Shown: piece after piece, positions 37,565 through 45,896 of the stretch | Numbering within the stretch: position 1 is the stretch's first letter | Layout: each line of letters begins with the position of its first letter | Source: Streptococcus sp. oral taxon 061 | GTDB taxonomy: Bacteria; Bacillota; Bacilli; Lactobacillales; Streptococcaceae | DNA: 64,000 bases | Assembly: GCF_013394695.1 (NCBI RefSeq) | Contig: NZ_CP058258.1 | Location: 82,001-146,000, forward strand | Direction of reading: 5' to 3' | Translations under genes and position numbers: made by a program | The notes under the pieces: generated by a model | Told to the model about the DNA's origin: nothing | Databases searched by the model: none | Seen by the model: only the letters and a program-made list of their open reading frames with translations

Positions 37565-37990
37565 ATGTCACTAAAAAAATTCACACTTTCTCTTGCTTCT
37601 TTGGCAAGTCTTAGTCTCTTAGTTGCATGTTCACCAAAAGATCAAGCAACTCTTTCAACTCAAGCAAGTACTAGTACGGAAGTAACGACTGCTCAGTCAG
37701 CAGAAACGACTGTTTCTAGTTCGACTGTTAGATCAGTAACCAACATTGATGGCACCTATAAAGGACAAGATGATGGAGATAGCATTACTCTCGTTGTTAC
37801 TGGTAATACTGGAACATGGACGGAAGTAGAACCTGATGGTGATCAGGAAATTAAGAAGGTAACTTTTGAACCAGACAGTCAGAAAGTCATCATCGGAGAT
37901 GACGTCAAGATTTATGTAGCTGAGGAGAATCAAATAATCATCGATGACATGGACCGTGTGGTTTCTGATCGTATTGTTTTAAAAAAATAG
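37565..37990 (+). CDS. Small lipoprotein of unknown function
   Basis: A 141-residue protein with a signal peptide ending in lipobox LLVAC (cysteine 22), then a Ser/Thr-rich linker (~28-60) and a compact C-terminal domain (~63-141) with several beta-strand-like segments (GTYKGQDDGDSITLVV, TGTWTEVEPDGDQEI). The linker is typical of surface lipoproteins crossing the wall. No family is recognised. GAAAGGAG site; a terminator follows. Confidence 0.78.
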   Translation: MSLKKFTLSLASLASLSLLVACSPKDQATLSTQASTSTEVTTAQSAETTVSSSTVRSVTNIDGTYKGQDDGDSITLVVTGNTGTWTEVEPDGDQEIKKVTFEPDSQKVIIGDDVKIYVAEENQIIIDDMDRVVSDRIVLKK

Positions 37991-38001
37991 ATATTTTTAA
38001 G

Positions 38002-38038
38002 GATTTGGATCTGGATAAAACAGATACAAATCTTTTTT
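38002..38038 (+). terminator. Terminator of the small lipoprotein gene
   Basis: Stem GATTTGGATCTG / CAGATACAAATC with one mismatch, then TTTTTT. Confidence 0.8.
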
Positions 38039-38054
38039 AATTATTTTTTGTATG

Positions 38055-38103
38055 AAAAAAGTTCCATACTTTAAGGATCATTATTTTACCCAAAGTATAG
38101 AAC
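38055..38103 (-). terminator. Terminator of the HAD hydrolase gene
   Basis: Stem GTTCCATACTTT / AAAGTATAGAAC, with TTTTTT following on the minus strand. Confidence 0.75.
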
Positions 38104-38124
38104 TGATGAATTATAAGTTATACG

Positions 38125-38937
38125 TTAGAGGAATCGCTCTTGTAAAAAGTGAGCAACTCCATCTTCTTCATTAGTCAATGGTAATTGCTCGTCTGCGAAA
38201 GAAAGTAGAGCGGGATTAGCATTTTTCATGGCATATCCTCTACCTGCAAAGGAGAGCATTTCTTGGTCATTGTGTTCGTCACCAAAGGCAATCAGGTTCT
38301 GTCTGTCTATATTCATGACATTTAGAAGGTATTCAAGAGCAAATGCCTTGTGAACACCTTTTGGTGTACACTCGAGGATGTTCAAAGGGCCACCCCAAGT
38401 ATTGATATTAAGCTGATGCTTGTAAAAGCTGGTCATCTCCTCAGCCAGTGCATATTTATCGTCTGCCCTGGTTTGTAATAAAATACAGTTTGGCCCCTTA
38501 GTCACTAAGTCAGACTTGAATTGATTTTCAGGGCGAAAGTTTTCAACACCAAACAATTTAGGGTCGGCAATTTCTTTGTCCGGGGTTGTAATGTAAAACT
38601 TTTTACGGTATTCACCTGCGATAAAGTCTGCCTCGATATCCTCTTTTCGTTTTACGATATCCAAGAGGTATTTTTTGTCCACTGTAAGGCATTTTTCATG
38701 TTTCCAAGCCTTACCAGGTAGGTGAGTGAGAGAACCGTTGAAGTTAATCATAGGAGTCTCAAGTTCAAGTTGGTCATAAAAATCTTTGGCCATACGATAT
38801 GGGCGACCGGTTGCGATAACCACATGATGGCCTTTCTTAGAAATTTTTTTAATGGTTTCTTTTGTAAAGTCAGAGAGTTTGCTTTCTCCATTAAGTAAGG
38901 TGCCGTCTAAGTCCACGGCAATCATTTTTTTAGTCAT
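38125..38937 (-). CDS. Cof-type HAD-IIB sugar-phosphatase-like hydrolase
   Basis: A 270-residue HAD-superfamily hydrolase. Motif I is AVDLDGTLLNG (nucleophile Asp and general acid Asp), motif II VVIATGRPY, motif III lysine in the C-terminal core, motif IV FGDEHNDQEML. The IIB cap fits the Cof/YidA group, which dephosphorylates sugar phosphates or cofactors such as FMN or PLP. The substrate is unknown. GGGAGG site; single-gene unit. Confidence 0.92.
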   Translation of the reverse strand: MTKKMIAVDLDGTLLNGESKLSDFTKETIKKISKKGHHVVIATGRPYRMAKDFYDQLELETPMINFNGSLTHLPGKAWKHEKCLTVDKKYLLDIVKRKEDIEADFIAGEYRKKFYITTPDKEIADPKLFGVENFRPENQFKSDLVTKGPNCILLQTRADDKYALAEEMTSFYKHQLNINTWGGPLNILECTPKGVHKAFALEYLLNVMNIDRQNLIAFGDEHNDQEMLSFAGRGYAMKNANPALLSFADEQLPLTNEEDGVAHFLQERFL

Positions 38938-39067
38938 AAAATCCTCCCGAATCTAGTTTCAGATAAGATGTTTCCTATTATATCAAAAAGCTGAAAGAAA
39001 AGCTGACTATAAGCAAAAATAATAAGAATAATATCCTCTAAGAATTTTTAAAAATAGGAAAAACAGC

Positions 39068-39096
39068 TTGAAAATGTGAATGATTGATGATATAAT
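39068..39096 (+). promoter_or_regulatory. Promoter of the purine permease gene
   Basis: TTGAAA (39068-39073) and TATAAT (39091-39096), spacer 17. The leader is only ~30 bases, too short for a purine riboswitch. Confidence 0.85.
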
Positions 39097-39133
39097 AGAC
39101 ATATTGTTCGTAAAATGACAAAGGAGATTAAAA

Positions 39134-40555
39134 ATGGACAAACTATTTAAACTAAAAGAGCACGGGACAGACGTCCGTACAGAGGTTCTTGCTGGTTTAA
39201 CAACTTTCTTTGCAATGAGTTATATTCTCTTTGTAAACCCTCAAATGCTTTCACAAACAGGAATGCCTGTTCAAGGTGTATTCTTGGCAACAATCATCGG
39301 TTCTGTTGTGGGAACTTTGATGATGGCTTTCTATGCTAACTTGCCATATGCACAAGCCCCAGGTATGGGACTAAACGCCTTCTTTACATTTACCGTCGTA
39401 TTTGGGATGGGTTATAAATGGCAGGAAGCCCTTGGGATGGTCTTCATCTGTGGAGTTATTTCACTAATTATTACATTGACCAATGTTCGTAAAATGATCA
39501 TTGAGTCTATTCCTACAACACTTCGCTCAGCAATTTCAGCTGGTATTGGTGTTTTCCTCGCTTACGTTGGTATTAAGAATGCTGGTCTTTTGAAATTCTC
39601 AATTGACCCAGGTACATATACTGTAGCAGGTGAAGGAGCAGATAAGGCTCAAGCGGCGATTACTGCGAATTCAGCAGCTGTTCCAGGATTGGTAGATTTC
39701 AATACTACAGCAGTTTTGGTAGCTCTTGCAGGCCTTGCTATTACTATCTTCTTTGTTGTTAAAGGTATCAAAGGTGGGATTATCCTTTCTATTTTAACAA
39801 CGACTGTTCTTGCCATTGCGGTTGGTCTTGTTAATGTGTCAGGGATTGACTTCGCTAGCAACAATCTTTCATCAGCAGTTAACGACTTAGGTACTTTGTT
39901 TGGTGCTGCTCTTGGTTCAGAAGGTTTAGGATCTTTGATTTCAAATACTTCTCGTTTGCCAGAAACTTTGATGGCTATTCTTGCCTTCTCATTGACAGAT
40001 ATTTTTGATACTATCGGTACTCTTATTGGTACTGGTGAAAAAGTTGGTATCGTTGCGACAAGTGGTGAAAACCATGAGTCAGTTAAATTGGATAAAGCTC
40101 TTTACTCTGACTTGGTGGCAACATCAGTAGGTGCCATTGCAGGTACTTCAAACGTTACAACTTATGTTGAGTCAGCAGCAGGTATCGGTGCTGGAGGACG
40201 TACTGGATTGACAGCCTTAGTTGTTGCTATCTGTTTTGCCCTATCAAGCTTCTTTAGCCCACTTCTTGCCATTGTTCCTTCAGCTGCGACAGCACCAATT
40301 TTGATTATCGTCGGAATTATGATGCTCTCTAACTTGAAAAATATTCCTTGGGATGATATGTCAGAAGCAGTTCCTGCCTTCTTCACCTCTATCTTTATGG
40401 GATTCAGTTACTCAATCACTCAAGGGATTGCAGTTGGTTTCTTGACTTATACTTTGACAAAGGTTGTCAAAGGCCAAGTTAAAGATGTGCATGTCATGAT
40501 TTGGATTTTGGATGCCTTGTTTATCTTGAACTATATCAGCATGGCTCTTAACTAA
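39134..40555 (+). CDS. NCS2 family purine permease (AzgA/PbuG type)
   Basis: A 473-residue permease with about 12-14 helices. The N-terminus (DKLFKLKEHGTDVRTEVLAGLTTF, in two parts) and the segment YANLPYAQAPGMGLNAFFTF are diagnostic of the AzgA-like branch, which imports guanine, hypoxanthine or adenine. SLTDIFDTIGTLIGTG is the conserved NCS2 signature. Substrate choice among purines cannot be decided. AAGGAG site; own promoter and terminator. Confidence 0.92.
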   Translation: MDKLFKLKEHGTDVRTEVLAGLTTFFAMSYILFVNPQMLSQTGMPVQGVFLATIIGSVVGTLMMAFYANLPYAQAPGMGLNAFFTFTVVFGMGYKWQEALGMVFICGVISLIITLTNVRKMIIESIPTTLRSAISAGIGVFLAYVGIKNAGLLKFSIDPGTYTVAGEGADKAQAAITANSAAVPGLVDFNTTAVLVALAGLAITIFFVVKGIKGGIILSILTTTVLAIAVGLVNVSGIDFASNNLSSAVNDLGTLFGAALGSEGLGSLISNTSRLPETLMAILAFSLTDIFDTIGTLIGTGEKVGIVATSGENHESVKLDKALYSDLVATSVGAIAGTSNVTTYVESAAGIGAGGRTGLTALVVAICFALSSFFSPLLAIVPSAATAPILIIVGIMMLSNLKNIPWDDMSEAVPAFFTSIFMGFSYSITQGIAVGFLTYTLTKVVKGQVKDVHVMIWILDALFILNYISMALN

Positions 40556-40574
40556 TGATAAACACTAAAAAAAG

Positions 40575-40598
40575 AAGGAGGAATCTCCTCCTTTTTTA
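40575..40598 (+). terminator. Terminator of the purine permease gene
   Basis: Stem AAGGAGGA / TCCTCCTT with a 3-base loop and T-run. Confidence 0.88.
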
Positions 40599-40628
40599 TT
40601 ACTAGAAATGTCGCAAAAGAAAACTTTT

Positions 40629-40637
40629 TGGTATAAT
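40629..40637 (+). promoter_or_regulatory. Extended -10 promoter giving a probable leaderless tsaE mRNA
   Basis: TGG-TATAAT (40629-40637) is followed by six bases and the ATG (40644). The expected start of transcription coincides with the start codon. Confidence 0.7.
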
Positions 40638-40643
40638 ATTTAC

Positions 40644-41087
40644 ATGTACACAAAAAATGAAGATGAACTCATTGCTCTTGGACAAGAGCTAGGCTCTTTA
40701 CTAGAGGAAAATGATGTATTGATTTTGACCGGTGAATTAGGTGCTGGTAAAACAACGCTAACCAAAGGCCTGGCTAGAGGCCTAGGCATTCATCAAATGA
40801 TTAAAAGTCCTACTTATACTATTGTTCGAGAATATGAAGGACGTCTACCCTTGTATCACTTGGATGTTTATCGTATCGAAGGAGATGCAGATTCTATCGA
40901 CTTGGATGAATTTCTTTTTGGTTCAGGTGTAACGGTTATTGAGTGGGGACATCTATTGGGGGAAAATCTTCCATCAGATTATCTGGAGTTAGAAATCCTT
41001 AAAAGAGATGAGGGACGAGAAATCATCTTTCATGCTCATGGCCAAAGAGCGACAGAACTTTTGAAAGGATTGACGGATGGAGTATGA
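40644..41087 (+). CDS. tsaE: tRNA threonylcarbamoyladenosine biosynthesis ATPase TsaE
   Basis: A 147-residue P-loop ATPase required with TsaB and TsaD for t6A37 tRNA modification. The Walker A is TGELGAGKTTLTKGL, with the conserved KSPTYTIVREYEG and LYHLDVYRI segments. I start at MYTKNEDEL; an in-frame ATG at 40608 lies upstream of the promoter. There is no ribosome site. The stop overlaps the next gene by 11 bases, in a tsaE-GNAT-LCP operon. Confidence 0.93.
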   Translation: MYTKNEDELIALGQELGSLLEENDVLILTGELGAGKTTLTKGLARGLGIHQMIKSPTYTIVREYEGRLPLYHLDVYRIEGDADSIDLDEFLFGSGVTVIEWGHLLGENLPSDYLELEILKRDEGREIIFHAHGQRATELLKGLTDGV

Positions 41088-41598
41088 TCTTTTAATCCGT
41101 GAAGCGGAAGCCCAGGATGCTTCAGCGGTCATTGCTCTCTTAGATCAAATTGGTCAAGAGTCCAGTTTTACCAGTCTGGATGAAAATGGGATTACAATGA
41201 GTGAGTCTGAAATGCAACATTTTTTGGATAAGCAGGCCCAGTCGGATAATCAAATTACCCTACTCGCTTTTTTGAATGATGAGTTAGTAGGAATCATCAA
41301 TACAACAGCTGATCAACGTCCGCGAGTCCGTCATATTGGAGATGTCTTTTTAGGAATAAAAAAATCTTACTGGGGAAATGGTCTCGGTAGTATCTTGATG
41401 GAAGAAACTATTGAATGGGCCAAATCAAGCGGTAGTATTCGACGTTTACAATTGACAGTTCAAAAAAGAAATCTTGCTGCGGTGCATCTGTATGAAAAAA
41501 TGGGTTTTAACATAGAAGGATTACAGGAACGTGGTGCTTGTATAGAAGGAGGAGAGTTTCTAGATGTTTACCTAATGGGTCAACTGATAGATGAATAA
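41077..41598 (+). CDS. GNAT family N-acetyltransferase
   Basis: A 173-residue acetyltransferase of the RimL-like group. The acetyl-CoA loop is seen in KSYWGNGLGSILMEETIEWA, with strand beta-5 (RRLQLTVQKRNLAAVHLYEKMGF, in parts) typical of this class. The substrate is unknown. It overlaps tsaE and the LCP gene, in the same order as in pneumococcus. Confidence 0.9.
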   Translation: MEYDLLIREAEAQDASAVIALLDQIGQESSFTSLDENGITMSESEMQHFLDKQAQSDNQITLLAFLNDELVGIINTTADQRPRVRHIGDVFLGIKKSYWGNGLGSILMEETIEWAKSSGSIRRLQLTVQKRNLAAVHLYEKMGFNIEGLQERGACIEGGEFLDVYLMGQLIDE

Positions 41599-42652
41599 AA
41601 GTATGGCAAAAAAGATAATCGGAATGTTTTTAGGCTTTGTTCTTGTGACAGTACTTGGTGTGGGAGCTTATGCCTATACGATCTACCAACAGAGTACACA
41701 GACTTTGGCCAAAACCTATAAAAAAATCGGAGAAGAAACCAAGGTCATTGAAGCGACCGAACCTCTGACGATTTTGCTTATGGGAGTGGATACGGGGAAT
41801 GTTGAGCGTACAGACCCATGGGAAGGTAATAGTGATTCAATGATCTTGGTGACAGTGAATCCTAAAACCAAGAAGACAGTCATGATGAGTTTGGAGCGTG
41901 ATATTCTCACACAAATCAAGCAGCCGGATGGTAGTGTAACGGAGGCTAAACTCAATGCTGCCTATGCCAATGGTGGAGCAGAGTTGTCTATTTCAACGAT
42001 TCAAAAAATGATGAATATCCATATTGACCGTTATGTGATGGTCAATATGCATGGACTTCAAAGAATGGTTGATGCAGTAGGTGGAATTACAGTGAACAAC
42101 ACTCTAGGTTTCCCAATCTCTATTCAAGACCAGGAGGCTTTTAATACGATTTCTATCGGTGTTGGTGAACAGAAGCTAAATGGTGAAGAAGCCCTTGTTT
42201 ATTCACGTATGCGTTATCAGGATCCGGAAGGAGACTATGGTCGTCAAAAACGTCAGCGCGAAGTCATCCAAAAGATTGTTGAAAAAATTCTTAGTTTGAA
42301 TAGTGTCAGCCACTACCAAGAAATTTTGAAGGCTCTTAGCGATAACATGCAGACAAATATCGAGATTACGACAACAACGATTCCTCAGTTGATGGGCTAC
42401 CAAGATTCCTTTAAGAATATTGAGTCTCAGCAATTGCGTGGAGAGGATGCAATGATTGATGGGACATCTTACCAAATCGTGACATCTGAGCATATGTTAG
42501 AAATGCAAAATCTCTTACGTCGTTCATTGGGCAAACCAGAAGTTACCGAATTGGAGACAAATGTAGTCTTGTATGAAAATATTTATGGTCATTTGCCACA
42601 AACGGCTGGTTCCGTTGTAAATCAAGAGCAACAAATACAACCAGAACAATAA
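41591..42652 (+). CDS. LytR-CpsA-Psr (LCP) family phosphotransferase
   Basis: A 353-residue protein with a short cytoplasmic N-terminus, one transmembrane helix (~8-30) and an extracellular LCP domain (~58-215) containing SDSMILVTVNPKTKKTVMMS and the arginine-rich YGRQKRQREVIQKI. LCP enzymes transfer polyprenyl-linked teichoic acid or capsule polymers to peptidoglycan. By position next to cinA-recA this is the Psr/LytR member of streptococci. It overlaps the GNAT stop; translation is probably coupled because no ribosome site is seen. Confidence 0.92.
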   Translation: MNKSMAKKIIGMFLGFVLVTVLGVGAYAYTIYQQSTQTLAKTYKKIGEETKVIEATEPLTILLMGVDTGNVERTDPWEGNSDSMILVTVNPKTKKTVMMSLERDILTQIKQPDGSVTEAKLNAAYANGGAELSISTIQKMMNIHIDRYVMVNMHGLQRMVDAVGGITVNNTLGFPISIQDQEAFNTISIGVGEQKLNGEEALVYSRMRYQDPEGDYGRQKRQREVIQKIVEKILSLNSVSHYQEILKALSDNMQTNIEITTTTIPQLMGYQDSFKNIESQQLRGEDAMIDGTSYQIVTSEHMLEMQNLLRRSLGKPEVTELETNVVLYENIYGHLPQTAGSVVNQEQQIQPEQ

Positions 42653-42665
42653 GAAATGAATACTA

Positions 42666-42695
42666 AAATCGTAGGAATTTTCCTGCGATTTTTTC
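42666..42695 (+). terminator. Terminator after the LCP gene
   Basis: Stem AAATCGTAGGA / TCCTGCGATTT (one T-G pair) followed by TTTT. Confidence 0.8.
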
Positions 42696-42702
42696 AAAGA
42701 AA

Positions 42703-42710
42703 TCCGAATA
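42703..42710 (+). promoter_or_regulatory. cin-box (SigX/ComX promoter) upstream of cinA-recA
   Basis: TCCGAATA, one base from the TACGAATA consensus of late-competence promoters, with a T-run upstream. It lies 19 bases before the cinA ATG. Confidence 0.75.
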
Positions 42711-42728
42711 GATAGGTAGGAGGAAAAA

Positions 42729-43985
42729 ATGAAAGCGGAAATCATAGCTGTTGGAACAGAGATTCTAACAGGTCAAATTGTCAATACCAATGCTCAGTTT
42801 TTATCTGAAAAGTTGGCTGAAATCGGTGTTGATGTCTACTTCCAAACGGCTGTAGGTGATAATGAGGCTCGTCTCTTATCCTTGTTGGAGATTGCTAAGA
42901 ATCGTAGCAATCTGGTTATCCTAACAGGAGGATTGGGACCGACAGAGGATGATTTGACCAAACAAACCTTGGCCCATTTTCTAGGGCGTGATTTAACTTT
43001 TGATGCTCAAGCACAGGCTAAGCTAGATGAGTTTTTTGCTCATCGACCGGACTATGCCCGAACTCCAAATAATGAACGCCAAGCTCAAATCGTTGAGGGT
43101 TCGATCCCGCTACCTAATGAAACAGGACTAGCAGTCGGAGGCATGATTGAGGTAGCTGGCGTGACCTATGTCGTCCTACCAGGGCCGCCAAGTGAACTGA
43201 AACCCATGGTTTTAAATGAACTGTTGCCAAGATTGACAACTGGAGCTAAGTTGTACTCACGTGTGCTTCGTTTCTTTGGCATTGGGGAGAGCCAGCTAGT
43301 AACGATTCTATCGGATTTGATTGAAGAGCAGACAGATCCAACCTTGGCCCCTTATGCAAAAACGGGAGAAGTGACTCTGCGTTTGTCTACCAAGGCTACT
43401 AGTCAAGAAGAAGCAAGAAAATCTTTGGATCGTCTTGAGGTTCAAATTCTTGCCCGCCAGACTTTTGAAGGTGTTGCTTTAAAGGATATTTGCTATGGTT
43501 ATGGTGAGGAAACGAGTCTAGCTAGTGTAGTTGTTGAGGAGTTGAAAAAGCAGCATAAAACCATAACGGCTGTGGAAAGTTTGACAGCAGGGCTTTTTCA
43601 AGCAACTCTTGCAGACTTTTCGGGAGTGTCAGCTATCTTCAAAGGTGGTTTTGTCACATATAGTCTAGAAGAAAAAGCTAAGATATTAGACATCCCTCGA
43701 GAAGAGTTGGAAGAACATGGAGTCGTGTCAGCGTATACAGCGGAAAAAATGGCAGAGCAATCACGGCTTAAAACCCAGTCGGACTTTGGAGTTAGCTTGA
43801 CAGGTGTGGCTGGTCCGGATAGTCTAGAAGGGCATCCTGCAGGTACAGTTTTTATCGGTTTGTCTCAAGCATCAGGCACTGAAGTTGTTCAGGTCAATAT
43901 AGCTGGAAGAAGTCGAGCAGATGTTCGTAAAATTGCAGTCATGCATGCTTTTAACTTAGTTCGCAAAGCTTTATTAAGTGACTGA
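42729..43985 (+). CDS. cinA: Competence/damage-inducible protein CinA
   Basis: A 418-residue two-domain protein. The N-terminal MoaB/MogA-like domain has [20 protein letters not shown] and [17 protein letters not shown]; the C-terminal CinA/PncC domain has [20 protein letters not shown] and [20 protein letters not shown], fitting NMN deamidase or ADP-ribose pyrophosphatase activity. In pneumococcus CinA helps bring RecA to the membrane during transformation. A GGAGG site and a cin-box precede it. Confidence 0.95.
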   Translation: MKAEIIAVGTEILTGQIVNTNAQFLSEKLAEIGVDVYFQTAVGDNEARLLSLLEIAKNRSNLVILTGGLGPTEDDLTKQTLAHFLGRDLTFDAQAQAKLDEFFAHRPDYARTPNNERQAQIVEGSIPLPNETGLAVGGMIEVAGVTYVVLPGPPSELKPMVLNELLPRLTTGAKLYSRVLRFFGIGESQLVTILSDLIEEQTDPTLAPYAKTGEVTLRLSTKATSQEEARKSLDRLEVQILARQTFEGVALKDICYGYGEETSLASVVVEELKKQHKTITAVESLTAGLFQATLADFSGVSAIFKGGFVTYSLEEKAKILDIPREELEEHGVVSAYTAEKMAEQSRLKTQSDFGVSLTGVAGPDSLEGHPAGTVFIGLSQASGTEVVQVNIAGRSRADVRKIAVMHAFNLVRKALLSD

Positions 43986-43989
43986 CTTT

Positions 43990-43998
43990 TGATATAAT
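43990..43998 (+). promoter_or_regulatory. Extended -10 basal promoter of recA
   Basis: TGA-TATAAT lies 41 bases before the recA ATG and gives recA its own expression besides read-through from the cin-box. Confidence 0.75.
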
Positions 43999-44039
43999 AG
44001 AAGAAGGTTCTTAGAATCATTAAAATATAGGAGAACAAA

Positions 44040-45188
44040 ATGGCGAAAAAACCAACAAAAAAATTAGATGAAATTGGGAAAAAATTTGGAGCTGATCGTG
44101 AAAAAGCTTTGAATGATGCGCTTAAATTGATTGAAAAAGACTTCGGTAAGGGTTCAATCATGCGCTTGGGTGAACGCGCAGAGCAAAAAGTGCAAGTGAT
44201 GAGTTCAGGTTCATTGGCACTTGATATTGCACTTGGTTCAGGTGGTTATCCAAAGGGACGTATCATTGAAATCTACGGTCCAGAATCATCAGGTAAGACA
44301 ACAGTAGCCCTTCACGCTGTAGCACAAGCACAAAAAGAAGGCGGAATTGCAGCCTTTATCGATGCGGAACACGCGCTTGATCCAGCCTATGCAGCAGCTC
44401 TTGGTGTTAACATTGATGAATTGCTCTTGTCACAACCAGACTCAGGTGAGCAAGGTCTTGAAATTGCAGGAAAATTGATTGATTCAGGTGCGGTTGACCT
44501 TGTGGTTATCGACTCTGTTGCAGCTCTTGTACCTCGTGCAGAAATCGATGGAGATATCGGAGATAGCCACGTTGGTCTTCAAGCTCGTATGATGAGTCAG
44601 GCTATGCGTAAGCTCGGAGCTTCTATCAATAAAACAAAGACAATTGCTATTTTCATCAACCAATTGCGTGAAAAAGTAGGGGTTATGTTTGGTAATCCAG
44701 AAACAACTCCTGGTGGACGTGCCCTTAAATTCTATGCTTCTGTCCGTTTGGATGTTCGTGGAAGCACACAAATCAAGGGAACTGGTGACCAAAAAGACAC
44801 TAACGTCGGTAAAGAAACTAAGATTAAAGTTGTGAAAAACAAGGTTGCTCCACCGTTCAAAGAAGCTCTTGTTGAAATCATGTACGGAGAAGGTATTTCT
44901 AGAACTGGTGAACTCTTGAAGATTGCTAGTGATTTGGATATCATTCAAAAAGCAGGTGCTTGGTACTCATACAAGGGTGAAAAAATTGGACAAGGATCTG
45001 AGAATGCGAAGAAATACTTGGCAGATCATCCAGAAATCTTTGATGAGATTGACCACCAAGTTCGTGTACAATATGGTTTGATTGAAGAGGAAGAAGGCTC
45101 TAAAGCAAGTTCAGCAGCAGAAACAAGTTCTAACCAAGAAGTGACTCTTGATTTAGGCGATGCTCTTGAAATCGAAATTGAAGAATAA
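44040..45188 (+). CDS. recA: Recombinase RecA
   Basis: A 382-residue recombinase. Walker A is [14 protein letters not shown], with the DNA-binding loop 1 region and [20 protein letters not shown], the RecA signature. The acidic C-terminal tail ([14 protein letters not shown]) is normal. It acts in homologous recombination, SOS-like responses and transformation. AGGAG site. A strong bidirectional terminator closes the cinA-recA unit, so the downstream MATE gene is not in this operon. Confidence 0.99.
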   Translation: MAKKPTKKLDEIGKKFGADREKALNDALKLIEKDFGKGSIMRLGERAEQKVQVMSSGSLALDIALGSGGYPKGRIIEIYGPESSGKTTVALHAVAQAQKEGGIAAFIDAEHALDPAYAAALGVNIDELLLSQPDSGEQGLEIAGKLIDSGAVDLVVIDSVAALVPRAEIDGDIGDSHVGLQARMMSQAMRKLGASINKTKTIAIFINQLREKVGVMFGNPETTPGGRALKFYASVRLDVRGSTQIKGTGDQKDTNVGKETKIKVVKNKVAPPFKEALVEIMYGEGISRTGELLKIASDLDIIQKAGAWYSYKGEKIGQGSENAKKYLADHPEIFDEIDHQVRVQYGLIEEEEGSKASSAAETSSNQEVTLDLGDALEIEIEE

Positions 45189-45194
45189 AAAGAA

Positions 45195-45222
45195 AAAGTA
45201 GCAGAGAACTGCTACTTTTTTG
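45195..45222. terminator. Bidirectional terminator between recA and the GNAT gene
   Basis: An 11-bp stem AAAAGTAGCAG / CTGCTACTTTT with a 4-base loop and A/T runs on both sides. Confidence 0.9.
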
Positions 45223-45233
45223 TTTCGTGTTGA

Positions 45234-45788
45234 CTAATGTTCGCTAAAACGTCGATGTTTGATACGAAAGTCGAAGTAATTCTCTTCTTGCAATTTTTGA
45301 AAGATGTTCCGATAGGCCTCTTCATCAAAGTGGTCGCCACGATAGAGAATTTCAAAACTCATTCCCTCGTATTCCAAGAAGGCGTTGGCAGTTTTAAAGC
45401 CATTTTGTAAGTAAAAGTCCATGCGGGATTTTCTTTGTTCGAGATTGTCACAGTCTTCGTCTAATCGCTCCACTTCAAGAATCATGGTACGCTGGTAAAA
45501 ATCAATGAGTTTTTCAATGATTTCTCTCCCGTAGCCATGACTGCGGAGATGGGGCATAATGGCAAAAAAGCTGATGTAGAATGCTTTTTGGTTAGCGATA
45601 GCAAAAGCAAAGCCGACAAATTCTTCTTCGTTATAAAAGGCGAAAAAGTGGGCGTCATCTCTATCCTGGTAACTTAAAAATTCCTCCAAAGAGACGCGTT
45701 CTTCTTCAGGGAAGGCTTCCTTGTTTAATTGTTCCACTTTCTCAAGGTCTGGGAATACATCTGTAATTAACTGACTTGTTAAGCTCAT
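45234..45788 (-). CDS. GNAT family N-acetyltransferase
   Basis: A 184-residue acetyltransferase-like protein. The central region FVGFAFAIANQKAFYISFFAIMP and the loop RSHGYGREIIEKLIDFY give the GNAT beta-4/acetyl-CoA pattern. No substrate can be assigned. It is transcribed opposite to recA and the MATE gene, sitting between them, and has a strong AAAAGGAGGG site. Confidence 0.85.
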   Translation of the reverse strand: MSLTSQLITDVFPDLEKVEQLNKEAFPEEERVSLEEFLSYQDRDDAHFFAFYNEEEFVGFAFAIANQKAFYISFFAIMPHLRSHGYGREIIEKLIDFYQRTMILEVERLDEDCDNLEQRKSRMDFYLQNGFKTANAFLEYEGMSFEILYRGDHFDEEAYRNIFQKLQEENYFDFRIKHRRFSEH

Positions 45789-45881
45789 ACATACCCTCCT
45801 TTTCTGTCACGATTATACCAGATTGTTTACATATAGGCAACGCTTTCTTAAGGAAACTCCCTTGTTCCTCAACTTGAAAGC

Positions 45882-45890
45882 TGATATAAT
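45882..45890 (+). promoter_or_regulatory. Extended -10 promoter giving a probable leaderless MATE mRNA
   Basis: TGA-TATAAT is followed by six bases and the ATG at 45897. No ribosome site exists upstream of the ATG. Confidence 0.7.
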
Positions 45891-45896
45891 AGCCAT

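Noticed and set aside
39097..39133. Purine riboswitch before the NCS2 permease
   Set aside because: The leader is about 30 bases, far too short, and the conserved purine aptamer loops are absent.
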